The position numbers were made by a program, and so were the translations under genes. Of a stretch of 64,000 bases of DNA, positions 17,496-25,977 are shown in pieces. The DNA is taken from positions 744,001 to 808,000 of the forward strand of contig NZ_AEYF01000044.1 in assembly GCF_000292525.1 (NCBI RefSeq), written 5' to 3'. Each line of letters begins with the position of its first letter. Positions within the stretch are counted from its first letter, which is position 1. The notes beneath the pieces were generated by a model that did no database searches, was not told the DNA's origin, and saw only the letters and a program-made list of their open reading frames with translations. Source of the stretch: Rhizobium sp. CCGE 510 (GTDB taxonomy: Bacteria > Pseudomonadota > Alphaproteobacteria > Rhizobiales > Rhizobiaceae).

Positions 17496-18011
17496 TCAGG
17501 CCGTCTTGTCTTTCGAGAGACCGACGCGAAGATCGGCCGCCTGGTATATGGTCTCGCCATCGGCCTTCAGCCAGCCGTCGGCCGTGCCGAGGACCAGACG
17601 GCCGCGCATGACACGCTTGAAGTCGATGCCATATTCGATCAGCTTCGTCTGCGGCCTGACCATGCCCTTGAATTTCACTTCGCCGGTTGACAGCGCCATG
17701 CCGCGGCCTGCCTCGCCGAGCCAGCCCAGGAAAAAGCCGGTCAGCTGCCACATGCCATCGAGGCCGAGGCAGCCCGGCATGATCGGATTGCCTTCGAAAT
17801 GGCAGGGAAAATACCAATCGTCAGGACGTACGTCGTATTCGGCCCTGAGGTAACCCTTGTCGAAGGTGCCGCCCGTTTCGGAAATATCGGTGATCCGGTG
17901 AACCATCAGCATGGGCGGCAGCGGAAGCTGCGCGTTGCCGGGCCCGAACAGCTCGCCATGTGCGCAGGCGATGAGTTCGTCGTACGAGAAGCTGGATTGT
18001 CTGGTCGTCAT
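17496..18011 (-). CDS. fabA: 3-hydroxydecanoyl-ACP dehydratase/isomerase FabA
   Basis: A 171-residue hot-dog-fold enzyme that dehydrates 3-hydroxydecanoyl-ACP and isomerises trans-2 to cis-3-decenoyl-ACP, the start of unsaturated fatty acid synthesis. The active-site His is in PCHFEGNPIMPGCLGLDGMW with the catalytic Asp in the same segment. Length equals that of E. coli FabA. It is divergent from irr across about 300 bases. The pairing with fabB downstream gives the anaerobic-type unsaturated fatty acid pathway. Confidence 0.96.
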   Translation of the reverse strand: MTTRQSSFSYDELIACAHGELFGPGNAQLPLPPMLMVHRITDISETGGTFDKGYLRAEYDVRPDDWYFPCHFEGNPIMPGCLGLDGMWQLTGFFLGWLGEAGRGMALSTGEVKFKGMVRPQTKLIEYGIDFKRVMRGRLVLGTADGWLKADGETIYQAADLRVGLSKDKTA

Positions 18012-18232
18012 AAAGTTTCTTTTCCCTCCCGCGTGAGCCCATGGATGTGAACGTGTAGTCCAAGTTCTTCAGAAAATGAAGCACGATCAAGGCAGCTTCA
18101 TTCACGGTCCTGGACCAAGCTTGCGCTATTATTTGGTGGTCGCATACAGGAAGGCCAGGGCTGCGACCAGACCTATTTGCGTCAAAAGCCCGTTTTGGCC
18201 GCGTTTATCAGGCTCTTGTCCCCATTGAACTA

Positions 18233-18260
18233 TTGAAAGGCTCCGGTGCAAAAGTTATAC
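18233..18260 (+). promoter_or_regulatory. Candidate irr promoter
   Basis: TTGAAA at 18233-18238 and TTATAC at 18255-18260 are 16 bases apart and lie about 50 bases before the irr ATG. The same 300-base intergenic region (18012-18311) must also hold the divergent fabA promoter. No iron-control-element or Fur-box repeat was recognised by eye. Confidence 0.4.
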
Positions 18261-18311
18261 CGCTTGAAGAAACATGATTGATTTATGCAGGAATAACCGG
18301 AGTTGGTTTTG

Positions 18312-18731
18312 ATGACGGGTGCACTCCCGATCGCAATAGAGGTCAGGCTGCGCGGCGCGGGCCTGCGCCCCACCCGCCAGCGTGTCGCGCTTGGCGACCT
18401 CCTGTTTGCCAAGGGTGACCGGCACCTGACCGTCGAGGAACTGCATGAAGAGGCGGTCGCCGCCGGCGTGCCGGTATCACTGGCAACCGTCTACAACACG
18501 CTGCACCAGTTCACCGAAGCCGGTCTGATCCGCGTTCTCGCCGTCGAGAGCGCCAGGACCTATTTCGACACCAATGTTTCCGACCACCACCATTTCTTCG
18601 TCGAAGGCGAAAACGAGGTGCTCGATATTCCGGTCAGCAATTTGACGATCGCCAATCTGCCGGAACCGCCGGAGGGGATGGAAATCGCCCATGTCGACGT
18701 GGTGATCCGCCTGCGGGCGAAGCAGCGCTGA
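18312..18731 (+). CDS. irr: Iron response regulator Irr (Fur family)
   Basis: A 139-residue Fur-superfamily repressor or activator. The winged helix is at about 15-85 (LRPTRQRVALGDLLF, then VSLATVYNTLHQFTEAGLIR) and the dimer or metal domain contains the Irr signature SDHHHFFVEGE with three histidines at 92-94. There is no cysteine anywhere, so it lacks the structural zinc cysteines of Fur and the N-terminal heme regulatory motif of Bradyrhizobium Irr; it matches the Rhizobium type in which heme acts through the histidine cluster. Known role: represses iron-consuming and heme genes and supports iron uptake when iron is low. Divergent from fabA, as in Sinorhizobium. Confidence 0.93.
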   Translation: MTGALPIAIEVRLRGAGLRPTRQRVALGDLLFAKGDRHLTVEELHEEAVAAGVPVSLATVYNTLHQFTEAGLIRVLAVESARTYFDTNVSDHHHFFVEGENEVLDIPVSNLTIANLPEPPEGMEIAHVDVVIRLRAKQR

Positions 18732-18738
18732 CGCCGCT

Positions 18739-19374
18739 TCACATCACATCGTCGGGATGCCGGCCGGGCTTGTGCCTGTAGGTCGGGAAGGTCCAGCCAA
18801 ACCACAGTGCTCCGCCGCGCACCGCAAAGGCCGCCACGACGCCGCAGGCAGACGCCAGATAGAGCGGCATTCCCAGGCCATTGGCGAGCGTGAACACACC
18901 GGCGCCGATAAGGGCTGCAGTCACGTAGATTTCCGGCCGCAAAAGCACCGAAGGCTCGTTTGCCATCAGATCGCGCAGAATGCCGCCGAAGGTCGCCGTC
19001 AGCGTGCCGGTGACGATCGCGATGGTCGGCGAACCGGTGGCGGCAAGGCCCTTGGCGGCGCCGAGCACGCAATAGGCGGCAAGACCGATCGCATCCAGCC
19101 AGATCAGCAGGCGATAGCGCGATTCCAGCAGGTGGGCGGTAAAGAAAACGACGACGCCCATGACGCAGCAGACGAGGATATAGGCGGGGTTCAGCACCCA
19201 GAAAACCGGCACGCGGCCGAGCACGATATCGCGCACGGTGCCGCCGCCCGTTCCCGTGACCATGGCGAAAAACAGAAAGCCGATCAGGTCCAGCTGCTTG
19301 CGCGAGGCGGCAAGCGCGCCTGTCGCAGCAAATAGCGCAATGCCGGCATAATCGAGATAGACGAGCAAGGACAT
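18739..19374 (-). CDS. UPF0126/TRIC-like membrane protein
   Basis: A 211-residue inner membrane protein with about six to seven transmembrane helices arranged as two similar halves. Repeated motifs are FAMVTGTGGGTVRDIVLGR in the first half and TGTLTATFGGILRDLMANEP in the second. Both carry the GG(T/I)xRD signature of the UPF0126 (YadS-type) family, which structural work relates to trimeric intracellular cation channels; transport of small cations or glycine has been proposed. The ATG at 19374 is used. The gene ends 7 bases after the convergent irr gene. Confidence 0.85.
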   Translation of the reverse strand: MSLLVYLDYAGIALFAATGALAASRKQLDLIGFLFFAMVTGTGGGTVRDIVLGRVPVFWVLNPAYILVCCVMGVVVFFTAHLLESRYRLLIWLDAIGLAAYCVLGAAKGLAATGSPTIAIVTGTLTATFGGILRDLMANEPSVLLRPEIYVTAALIGAGVFTLANGLGMPLYLASACGVVAAFAVRGGALWFGWTFPTYRHKPGRHPDDVM

Positions 19375-19488
19375 GCGGACCCCGGAACCGGCAGAAGTTT
19401 TACGGAAAGAACCATGGCGGCAAGGGCGGCGCAAGGCGGCGCGGCCATAAAGCCGGGTGATGGAGCCTTTATCCAAAAGAGGAAAGCT

Positions 19489-19962
19489 GTGAAAACGCTG
19501 GTGCTCGCCGTTCTGAATATCGTCCTGCTGCTCGTCATGCCGGCTGTCGCCTTCGGCCAGCAATCGCTGATTTCCGATCCGGAGATCTACGAGAAGAAAC
19601 ATTTCCAGGAGCAGTGCAAGACGGCCGAATTCGCCGACGGCTTCGTCACCCGGCAGGACATCAACAATGACGGGCTGATCGACGCGGTGGTCAACGAGGG
19701 CGAGCTCACCTGCGACGGGCAGAAGGGGCCGCAATGCAATGACGACGGCTGCACCTATAATTTTTACCTGCAGGTGGCGGAAGGCGGTTATTTCATGATC
19801 GCGACGGCGCAGATCTATGGCTACGACTTCGTCCAGCGCTTCGGCAACATGGTGCTGGCGATGAAGATGCATCCGCGCTTCTGCGACCGCACCGAAGGTG
19901 ACCCCTGCATCGTGACGGCCCGCGTCCGCGGGACGAAATTCGTCACCATTTCGAAGAAGTGA
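19489..19962 (+). CDS. Exported hypothetical protein
   Basis: A 157-residue protein with a clear signal peptide (KTLVLAVLNIVLLLVMPAVA, cleavage near AFGQQ). The mature part is acidic and contains six cysteines, one near TAEF, two in the ELTCDGQKGPQCNDDGC patch and one late (HPRFCDRTEGDPC). No family is recognised. The GTG at 19489 has GAGGAAAG upstream; an ATG at 19414 would add 25 residues before the signal sequence and seems less likely. Function unknown; disulfides in the periplasm are likely. Confidence 0.7.
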   Translation: MKTLVLAVLNIVLLLVMPAVAFGQQSLISDPEIYEKKHFQEQCKTAEFADGFVTRQDINNDGLIDAVVNEGELTCDGQKGPQCNDDGCTYNFYLQVAEGGYFMIATAQIYGYDFVQRFGNMVLAMKMHPRFCDRTEGDPCIVTARVRGTKFVTISKK

Positions 19963-19963
19963 C

Positions 19964-20752
19964 TCAGCCCGGATAGAGCTCCGACGTCCGGCCGGCGAGA
20001 TAATAGCCGACCAGGCCGTACCATTCGCGGATCGCCGTCGCCATGTTCTGCGCATTGAGGTTCGGCTGGGTGAAATCCAACCCCGGCCTCACCTCACCGT
20101 CGGTGCGATAATCGGTCGGCCAGGGCACGATATCGATGCCGAGCTTGCGGAAGATGCCGACGGAGCGCGGCATATGAAAACCCGAGGTGATCAGCAGGCA
20201 ACTGGAAAGCCCCTGGCTTGCGAGGAATTCCTTGGTATTGACGGCGTTTTCGAAGGTGGTGCGCGACTGCTTCTCCTCGATCAGGCGATCCCTGCCGACG
20301 CGGAAGAGCGGGAAGAAACGCTCGGATGCCGCGGCATCGCCTTCGTAGATGCCCGAAAGCGAGCCGTCGCCGCCCGACACCAGAATGCGCGACTGCGGAA
20401 ATGTCTGCGCGAGCCGCAGAGCTTCGATGAAGCGGTCGGCCGCGGCGTTGAATTCTATGCCATGGCGCGCCGTGTTCACCTCGTTTTCGAAAGCACCGCC
20501 GAGCACGATCATGCATTGCAGGTTCTCCGGATCAGCCGCGGGCTTTGCGAAGCGCTGCTCGAGACCCTGCATCATGAGGTTGCCGGCCGTGGTGTAGAGC
20601 GTGACGAAGAGGATCAAGACCGAACCGGCTGCGCCGAGGAGACTCAAGATACGCCAGCGCAGAAGGCCGGCAATGAGCGCAAGGAAGACGAGAAGGAATA
20701 CCAGCGACAGCGGCTGAGCGAAAATCCAGACAAGCTTCGAAATCAGGAACAA
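19964..20752 (-). CDS. YdcF/ElyC family (DUF218) envelope protein
   Basis: A 262-residue protein with two N-terminal transmembrane segments (about 5-50) and a periplasmic or cytoplasmic DUF218 domain. Family motifs are MIVLGGAFENEV, ILVSGGDGSLSG, ESRTTFEN-like (EKQSRTTFENAVNTKEFL), LLITSGFHMPRS and IVPWPTDYRT. E. coli ElyC and SanA, of this family, act in envelope and peptidoglycan-precursor homeostasis; the exact job here is unknown. It ends head-to-head with the exported hypothetical gene, one base apart. Confidence 0.85.
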   Translation of the reverse strand: MFLISKLVWIFAQPLSLVFLLVFLALIAGLLRWRILSLLGAAGSVLILFVTLYTTAGNLMMQGLEQRFAKPAADPENLQCMIVLGGAFENEVNTARHGIEFNAAADRFIEALRLAQTFPQSRILVSGGDGSLSGIYEGDAAASERFFPLFRVGRDRLIEEKQSRTTFENAVNTKEFLASQGLSSCLLITSGFHMPRSVGIFRKLGIDIVPWPTDYRTDGEVRPGLDFTQPNLNAQNMATAIREWYGLVGYYLAGRTSELYPG

Positions 20753-20820
20753 GACCTACTCCTTCAGGACGGACGGCGCTCCTTCCTATCCGATTCGACG
20801 GTGACAGGAATGCGACGGCT

Positions 20821-21543
20821 CTATTTCGCCCGCGCGACGGCCGATCGATGCGGCGCGATCTTCTGGTTGAAGCGCCGCTGGAGCGGCCGGGGGATGAACC
20901 TGGCGACAAACGCCAGCACCATGGCAAAAAGGGAGACCAGCCACAGCGCATGCGCGCCGGTCAGCCGCGTCAGGAGGGCGCCGGCAATCGCCCCGAGCAG
21001 CATGCCGCCCCAGGGCACGATCTGGATCGTCCATTCGATACGGCGATCGCCGATGATCCAGCGGCCGATGCCGCGGCCGAAGCGCGACAAGGCGCCTGTG
21101 ACATAAGTCAGCCCGATCGGCAGGCCTTCGATTTGCTCGACAGCGGCGTTCACCATGCCCATGGCAAGAACGATCAAATAGAAGCGCGCCAGCAGCAAGT
21201 TTTGCATCGTCATCATCGAAGCAAGTGCGAGGACGAGGCCGACGCATCCAAGCACCACGAAAATGCGGCGTTGCGAAAAATGGGCGATGACAATGCCGGC
21301 CGCATTGCCGAGCACGAAAACCAGGATGGCGGAGATCAGTACAGCGGCGTGATAGAGGTTGCCCTGGCTCAAGGCCAGTGCGGCCCGCGTCGTATTGCCG
21401 GTCATGAAGGAGACAAAATCGCCGGTCAGCAGCAGGCCGGTCGCATCGGTCATGCCGGCAAGAAACGAAATCGATCCAACGAGGGCGATCCCGGTCACGG
21501 TCCGTCGGGTGCGGATGAGGCGGCGGCGTCTTGCTCTGGTCAT
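20821..21543 (-). CDS. YoaK family (DUF1275) membrane protein
   Basis: A 240-residue protein with about six transmembrane segments. The N-terminal half shows GSISFLAGMTDATGLLLTG and FVSFMTGNTTRAALALSQG, the MTGNT motif being the family signature; the C-terminal half has GLPIGLTYVTGALSRFGRGI, with the YVTGA repeat of the motif. The family's function is not known. It is transcribed in the same direction as the ydcF-like gene with 68 bases between. Confidence 0.88.
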   Translation of the reverse strand: MTRARRRRLIRTRRTVTGIALVGSISFLAGMTDATGLLLTGDFVSFMTGNTTRAALALSQGNLYHAAVLISAILVFVLGNAAGIVIAHFSQRRIFVVLGCVGLVLALASMMTMQNLLLARFYLIVLAMGMVNAAVEQIEGLPIGLTYVTGALSRFGRGIGRWIIGDRRIEWTIQIVPWGGMLLGAIAGALLTRLTGAHALWLVSLFAMVLAFVARFIPRPLQRRFNQKIAPHRSAVARAK

Positions 21544-21778
21544 TGCGGGTCCTGAAGCCGAATCGCTGAGATTTCGGCAACAAGGATAATTCCTTTCATT
21601 GAGGAATTGGCAAAGACGACCAGGAGGGAATGGAGCTTGACTTGAACGGCAAAACTATTTCGGCCATAGAGACAGCGTTGCTTCAGATCGAAGCTCCGTA
21701 AGCGTTTACGTCAATCAACGCGCAATCCGCCGGTCGGCGATGCGCAATTGTTCTGATCGGCAGCTTATGGAGATCAAC

Positions 21779-22014
21779 ATGCCAAGGGCAAACTTCCCAA
21801 ACGTTACAATTCCGTCGTCATGCCGCTCATTCTGTCGCTGCTGATGACCTCAGTCGTCTCGGCCATCAGCATCCTTCGAGTATAGGGCCTGACCGCGCCG
21901 GCTCTTGCCATGTGGCCCTCCGCATGGGCGCTTTCCTGGGCAATCGCCTTTCCCGTCCTGCTATTGATGCTGCCGGTGGTGAAGCGGGTGACGGCGGTTA
22001 TCGTCGAGATGTGA
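21779..22014 (+). pseudogene. DUF2798 family gene, disrupted by a frameshift and an amber stop
   Basis: The region encodes pieces of a short two-helix membrane protein of the DUF2798 type. In one frame it reads GKLPKRYNSVVMPLILSLLM, continues TSVVSAISILRV, meets a TAG at 21883-21885, and continues in the same frame with a second helix (WPSAWALSWAIAFPVLLLML) to a stop at 22012. The plausible ATG at 21779 is one frame off the KLPKRY part, so there is also a frameshift near the start. The C-terminal half remains well conserved, which suggests recent loss. Two sequencing errors are the alternative. Confidence 0.65.
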
Positions 22015-22068
22015 GGCGCGAGGCGCCGGCGGGCTGTGGGAGCGGTCTGCCGGGGCGACGCGGGGAGG

Positions 22069-22338
22069 CTAGAGTTTACCTGGATCCGGATCCGGCTGGA
22101 CCAATCTCTTGCCGGCAAAAGCTCTGCCGGAATGCGATTTCAGGTATGTTTCGAATTCAAGGGCTTTGTGCTTGTCGGGAAAGGCGCAATACCAGAGCAA
22201 ATTCCATGGTGCGAATTTGGCCGTGTGGGTGGATTTTCCGGCGTTGTGAGCGGCGAATCGTTGTTTCAGATCTGCGGTAGAGCCGGTGTATTCCTGATCG
22301 GGAAAATCAACGCTGCGGAGAATATAGACGTACCACAT
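22069..22338 (-). CDS. GIY-YIG domain endonuclease-like protein
   Basis: An 89-residue single GIY-YIG domain protein of the UPF0213/YhbQ type. The motif is MWYVYILRSVDFPDQEYTGS (Y-V-Y and Y-T-G standing for GIY...YIG), followed by LKQRFAAHNAGKSTHTA with the conserved Arg and His, and LEFETYLKSHSGRAFAGKRL with the catalytic-site Glu. Proteins of this group are thought to act on nucleic acids in repair; no function is proven. It lies just downstream of tRNA-Ala on the same strand. Confidence 0.85.
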   Translation of the reverse strand: MWYVYILRSVDFPDQEYTGSTADLKQRFAAHNAGKSTHTAKFAPWNLLWYCAFPDKHKALEFETYLKSHSGRAFAGKRLVQPDPDPGKL

Positions 22339-22439
22339 CAGCGTTTCAGCCCGTCGTCGCCCTTCGGGCTATGCCGGGCACTGCTTCGGCCTAACGGTCT
22401 CTCGCGGCTGCGCCACGCGAAGCCCGTAAGGGCGAAGCG

Positions 22440-22515
<76 letters not shown>

Positions 22516-22665
22516 ATCAAGGTGGTCCGGCTGAGCGCCGGTCCTGGGATACTCCTCAAGGCGTGCCCTTCGGAGTGGCGGCTTATTACTTCCGGTTTTC
22601 GGAGATAGCAAGCCTAAATAATCCGGCCCGGAGAATTTTTTCCTCACCGGGCCGAAATGTAGCCG

Positions 22666-23049
22666 TCAGACTTCGTCTTCGTCGCCGGTCACGCCGATGA
22701 TATCGCTCATGTCGTCGTCGTCATCGTCTTCGTCGGGTGTCAGGAAGGTATCGTCGTCGTCATCGTCTTCGATTTCGACATCGTCGTCGCCGATATCGGG
22801 GATGTCGTCGCCGGAGGCGGCTTCATCGGCATCCTCAAGCGAAACCAGTTCGACTTCAGTGTTTTCAGTATCGACTTCCGCGACCTCGTCTTCCTCGGCA
22901 ACGTCGGCGATCGCCGAGGTTTCCTGGAAGAAGGACAGGGGGTAGGACTTGCCGGTATAAGGTGAAACGACCGGATCCCGGTTCAGATCATAAAACTTCT
23001 TGCCGGTTTCCGGATCGGTACGCTTGGTTCCAAGTTCCGCTTTCGCCAC
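22666..23049 (-). CDS. TIGR02300 family (FYDLN acid) protein
   Basis: A 127-residue protein. The conserved N-terminal ~35 residues read AKAELGTKRTDPETGKKFYD then LNRDPVVSPYTGKSYP, the hallmark of this alphaproteobacterial family. The rest is an extreme acidic tail with runs of Asp and Glu. The start is the GTG at 23049, which gives the usual AKAELGTKR start. Function unknown; the acidic tail suggests a nucleic-acid-mimic or metal or protein binding role, but this is speculation. Confidence 0.88.
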   Translation of the reverse strand: MAKAELGTKRTDPETGKKFYDLNRDPVVSPYTGKSYPLSFFQETSAIADVAEEDEVAEVDTENTEVELVSLEDADEAASGDDIPDIGDDDVEIEDDDDDDTFLTPDEDDDDDDMSDIIGVTGDEDEV

Positions 23050-23377
23050 TATAAGCCTCGTGAGAATGGCCGAATGCGAGATTCGGCAAATGCCGATCAA
23101 GCCGGCGTTCCATCGGAATTTATAAGCCGGTCCCCTTAATCGCTGTGGCTTCCCATGTCAAAGCCAAACTTTAGGATCAGAGCGCAGGCTATTTCCGCGG
23201 CCGCCGGATGACCGGCCGGCGGGTGTATGGTAACGAGCCGCGGCAGCCGCAGAGCGTAGCGAAGATTGTCGTCGGAAAAGGCGGCCTTGCGAAGGAAATG
23301 CTATGCGTTTACAAATGATTACGCTATGCATGGCTCCGCGCCAAGGCCTGTGAGCCCGCGGCCCCAGGATCGATCAC

Positions 23378-24025
23378 ATGACAATGAAGACCTTTACCAT
23401 CGCCATCGATGGCCCGGCCGCCGCCGGCAAGGGCACGCTTTCGCGCCGCATCGCCGAGCGATACGGCTTCCATCATCTGGATACGGGCCTGCTCTATCGC
23501 GCCACGGCCAAGGCGCTGCTCGACGCCGGTCTGCCGCTCGACGACGAGGCGGTGGCAGAAAAGGTCGCGCGCGAGGTTGAACTCGCTGGATTGGATCGCG
23601 ATATACTTTCCAAACATGAGATCGGTGAAGCCGCCTCGAAGATAGCCATCATGCCGGCGGTGCGTCGGGCGCTGGTCGAGGCGCAGCGGCGGTTTTCGAT
23701 AAAGGCGCCGGGTACGGTGCTCGACGGGCGTGATATCGGCACGGTCGTCTGCCCGGATGCGCCCGTCAAACTCTATGTATCGGCGACGCCGGAGGTCCGG
23801 GCAAGACGCCGTTACGACGAGATTCTCGGCAAGGGGGCGACGGCCGATTTCGATGCGATTTTCGAGGACGTCAAACGGCGCGACGAACGCGACATGGGAC
23901 GGGCCGACAGCCCTTTGAAACCAGCTGATGATGCGCACTTGCTTGATACGTCGGAAATGAGTATAGAGGCCGCGTTTCAAGCTGCACAATCGATCATCGA
24001 TGCGGTCTTGAGCCGAAATGCCTAA
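23378..24025 (+). CDS. cmk: Cytidylate kinase
   Basis: A 215-residue NMP kinase that phosphorylates CMP and dCMP. The P-loop is IAIDGPAAAGKGTLSRRIA, and the HHLDTGLLYRATAKALL and LDGRDIGTVVCPDA motifs contact CMP. The usual C-terminal DTSEMSIEAAF element is also present. rpsA follows, as in other proteobacteria. The gene usually upstream of cmk in many genomes, aroA, is not found in the 277 bases before it. Confidence 0.96.
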   Translation: MTMKTFTIAIDGPAAAGKGTLSRRIAERYGFHHLDTGLLYRATAKALLDAGLPLDDEAVAEKVAREVELAGLDRDILSKHEIGEAASKIAIMPAVRRALVEAQRRFSIKAPGTVLDGRDIGTVVCPDAPVKLYVSATPEVRARRRYDEILGKGATADFDAIFEDVKRRDERDMGRADSPLKPADDAHLLDTSEMSIEAAFQAAQSIIDAVLSRNA

Positions 24026-24198
24026 ATTGAAGCGATTTCGCATGCTGAGACGCATGGATCGCTGTTAATGCAGCCTGAAATTCCGTCCAAGCGCCGGATT
24101 GCCCTCGTGAAAGGGGGCGGACTGGGTTCAGGCCCGTTCAACGCAAACCAACCGGCGCGTACGTGTCCGCTTCGCTATCAGGACACGCAGGAGATTTT

Positions 24199-25902
24199 AT
24201 GTCAGTAGCTACTCCCTCTCGCGAGGATTTCGCGGCCCTTCTCGAAGAGTCCTTTGCCAAGAACGATCTGGCCGAAGGCTATGTTACCAAGGGTATCGTC
24301 ACGGGCATCGAAAAGGATGTCGCCGTTGTTGACGTCGGCCTGAAGGTCGAAGGCCGCATCGCGCTCAAGGAATTCGGCGCCCGCGCCAAGGACGGCCAGC
24401 TCAAGGTTGGCGATGAAGTCGAAGTTTACGTTGAGCGCATTGAAAACGCGCTCGGCGAAGCAGTTCTGTCGCGCGAGAAGGCTCGCCGCGAAGAAAGCTG
24501 GGTCAAGCTCGAAGCCAAGTTCGAAGCCGGCGAGCGCGTCGAAGGTGTGATCTTCAACCAGGTCAAGGGCGGCTTCACGGTCGACCTCGACGGTGCGATT
24601 GCCTTCCTGCCGCGTTCGCAGGTCGATATCCGCCCGATCCGCGACGTCACTCCGCTGATGCACAACCCGCAGCCCTTCGAAATCCTCAAGATGGACAAGC
24701 GACGCGGCAACATCGTGGTTTCGCGCCGTACGGTTCTGGAAGAGTCCCGTGCCGAGCAGCGTTCTGAAATCGTTCAGAACCTCGAAGAAGGCCAGGTTGT
24801 CGACGGCGTCGTCAAGAACATCACCGATTACGGTGCGTTCGTCGACCTCGGCGGCATCGACGGCCTGCTGCACGTAACCGACATGGCATGGCGCCGTGTG
24901 AACCATCCGTCGGAAATCCTGAACATCGGCCAGCAGGTCAAGGTTCAGATCATCCGCATCAACCAGGAAACCCACCGCATCTCGCTCGGCATGAAGCAGC
25001 TCGAGAGCGATCCGTGGGATGGCATCCAGGCCAAGTATCCGGAAGGCAAGAAGATTTCCGGTACCGTTACGAATATCACCGACTACGGTGCATTCGTCGA
25101 GCTGGAGCCGGGCATCGAAGGCCTGATCCACATCTCGGAAATGTCCTGGACCAAGAAGAACGTTCACCCCGGCAAGATCCTGTCCACGACTCAGGAAGTC
25201 GAAGTCGTCGTTCTCGAAGTCGATCCGTCCAAGCGCCGTATCTCGCTCGGCCTCAAGCAGACGCTGGAAAACCCGTGGGCAGCATTCGCCCGCAGCCATC
25301 CGGCCGGCACTGAAGTCGAAGGCGAAGTCAAGAACAAGACCGAATTCGGCCTGTTCATCGGCCTCGACGGCGATGTCGACGGCATGGTGCACCTCTCCGA
25401 CCTCGACTGGAACCGTCCGGGCGAACAGGTCATCGAGGAGTTCAACAAGGGTGACGTCGTCAAGGCCGTCGTTCTCGACGTCGATGTCGAGAAGGAACGT
25501 ATCTCGCTCGGCATCAAGCAGCTCGGCAAGGATGCGGTCGGCGATGCCGCTGCATCGGGCGATCTGCGCAAGAATGCAGTCGTTTCCTGCGAAGTCATCG
25601 CAGTCAACGACGGCGGCGTTGAAGTGAAGCTCGTCAACCACGAGGACATCACTTCCTTCATCCGTCGCGCTGACCTCGCCCGCGACCGCGACGAACAGCG
25701 TCCTGAGCGCTTCTCGGTCGGCCAGGTCTTCGACGCCCGCGTCACCAACTTCTCCAAGAAGGACCGCAAGATCATGCTGTCCATCAAGGCTCTGGAGATT
25801 GCGGAAGAGAAGGAAGCCGTTGCCCAGTTCGGTTCGTCCGACAGCGGCGCTTCGCTCGGCGACATCCTGGGCGCAGCCCTGAAGAACCGCGGCGGCGAAT
25901 AA
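24199..25902 (+). CDS. rpsA: 30S ribosomal protein S1
   Basis: A 567-residue S1 with six S1 RNA-binding repeats. Repeat starts include YVTKGIVTGIEKDVAVVDVG (about 27), GVIFNQVKGGFTVDLDG, VVKNITDYGAFVDLGGIDG, TVTNITDYGAFVELEPGIEG, EVKNKTEFGLFIGLDGDVDG and a last one near SCEVIAVNDGGVEVKLVNHE. The protein helps mRNA bind the 30S subunit. The ATG at 24199 follows CAGGAG; the open frame upstream is not used. A strong terminator follows. Confidence 0.97.
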   Translation: MSVATPSREDFAALLEESFAKNDLAEGYVTKGIVTGIEKDVAVVDVGLKVEGRIALKEFGARAKDGQLKVGDEVEVYVERIENALGEAVLSREKARREESWVKLEAKFEAGERVEGVIFNQVKGGFTVDLDGAIAFLPRSQVDIRPIRDVTPLMHNPQPFEILKMDKRRGNIVVSRRTVLEESRAEQRSEIVQNLEEGQVVDGVVKNITDYGAFVDLGGIDGLLHVTDMAWRRVNHPSEILNIGQQVKVQIIRINQETHRISLGMKQLESDPWDGIQAKYPEGKKISGTVTNITDYGAFVELEPGIEGLIHISEMSWTKKNVHPGKILSTTQEVEVVVLEVDPSKRRISLGLKQTLENPWAAFARSHPAGTEVEGEVKNKTEFGLFIGLDGDVDGMVHLSDLDWNRPGEQVIEEFNKGDVVKAVVLDVDVEKERISLGIKQLGKDAVGDAAASGDLRKNAVVSCEVIAVNDGGVEVKLVNHEDITSFIRRADLARDRDEQRPERFSVGQVFDARVTNFSKKDRKIMLSIKALEIAEEKEAVAQFGSSDSGASLGDILGAALKNRGGE

Positions 25903-25924
25903 GCCTCGCATCCGCCTTTGAATT

Positions 25925-25958
25925 GAAGAACCCGCCGGAGCGATCCGGCGGGTTCTTC
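25925..25958. terminator. Bidirectional terminator between rpsA and the convergent gene
   Basis: GAAGAACCCGCCGG (25925-25938) pairs perfectly over 14 bases with CCGGCGGGTTCTTC (25945-25958) around a six-base loop, followed by ATTTTC on the plus strand. The outer A/T pairs supply a U tract for both directions. Confidence 0.85.
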
Positions 25959-25977
25959 ATTTTCGGGCGGTAAAAAA

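Noticed and set aside
22666..22920. Repetitive GTC/GTCGTC DNA that looks like a tandem repeat
   Set aside because: It is the coding sequence of the acidic tail of the TIGR02300 protein, Asp and Glu codons read on the minus strand.
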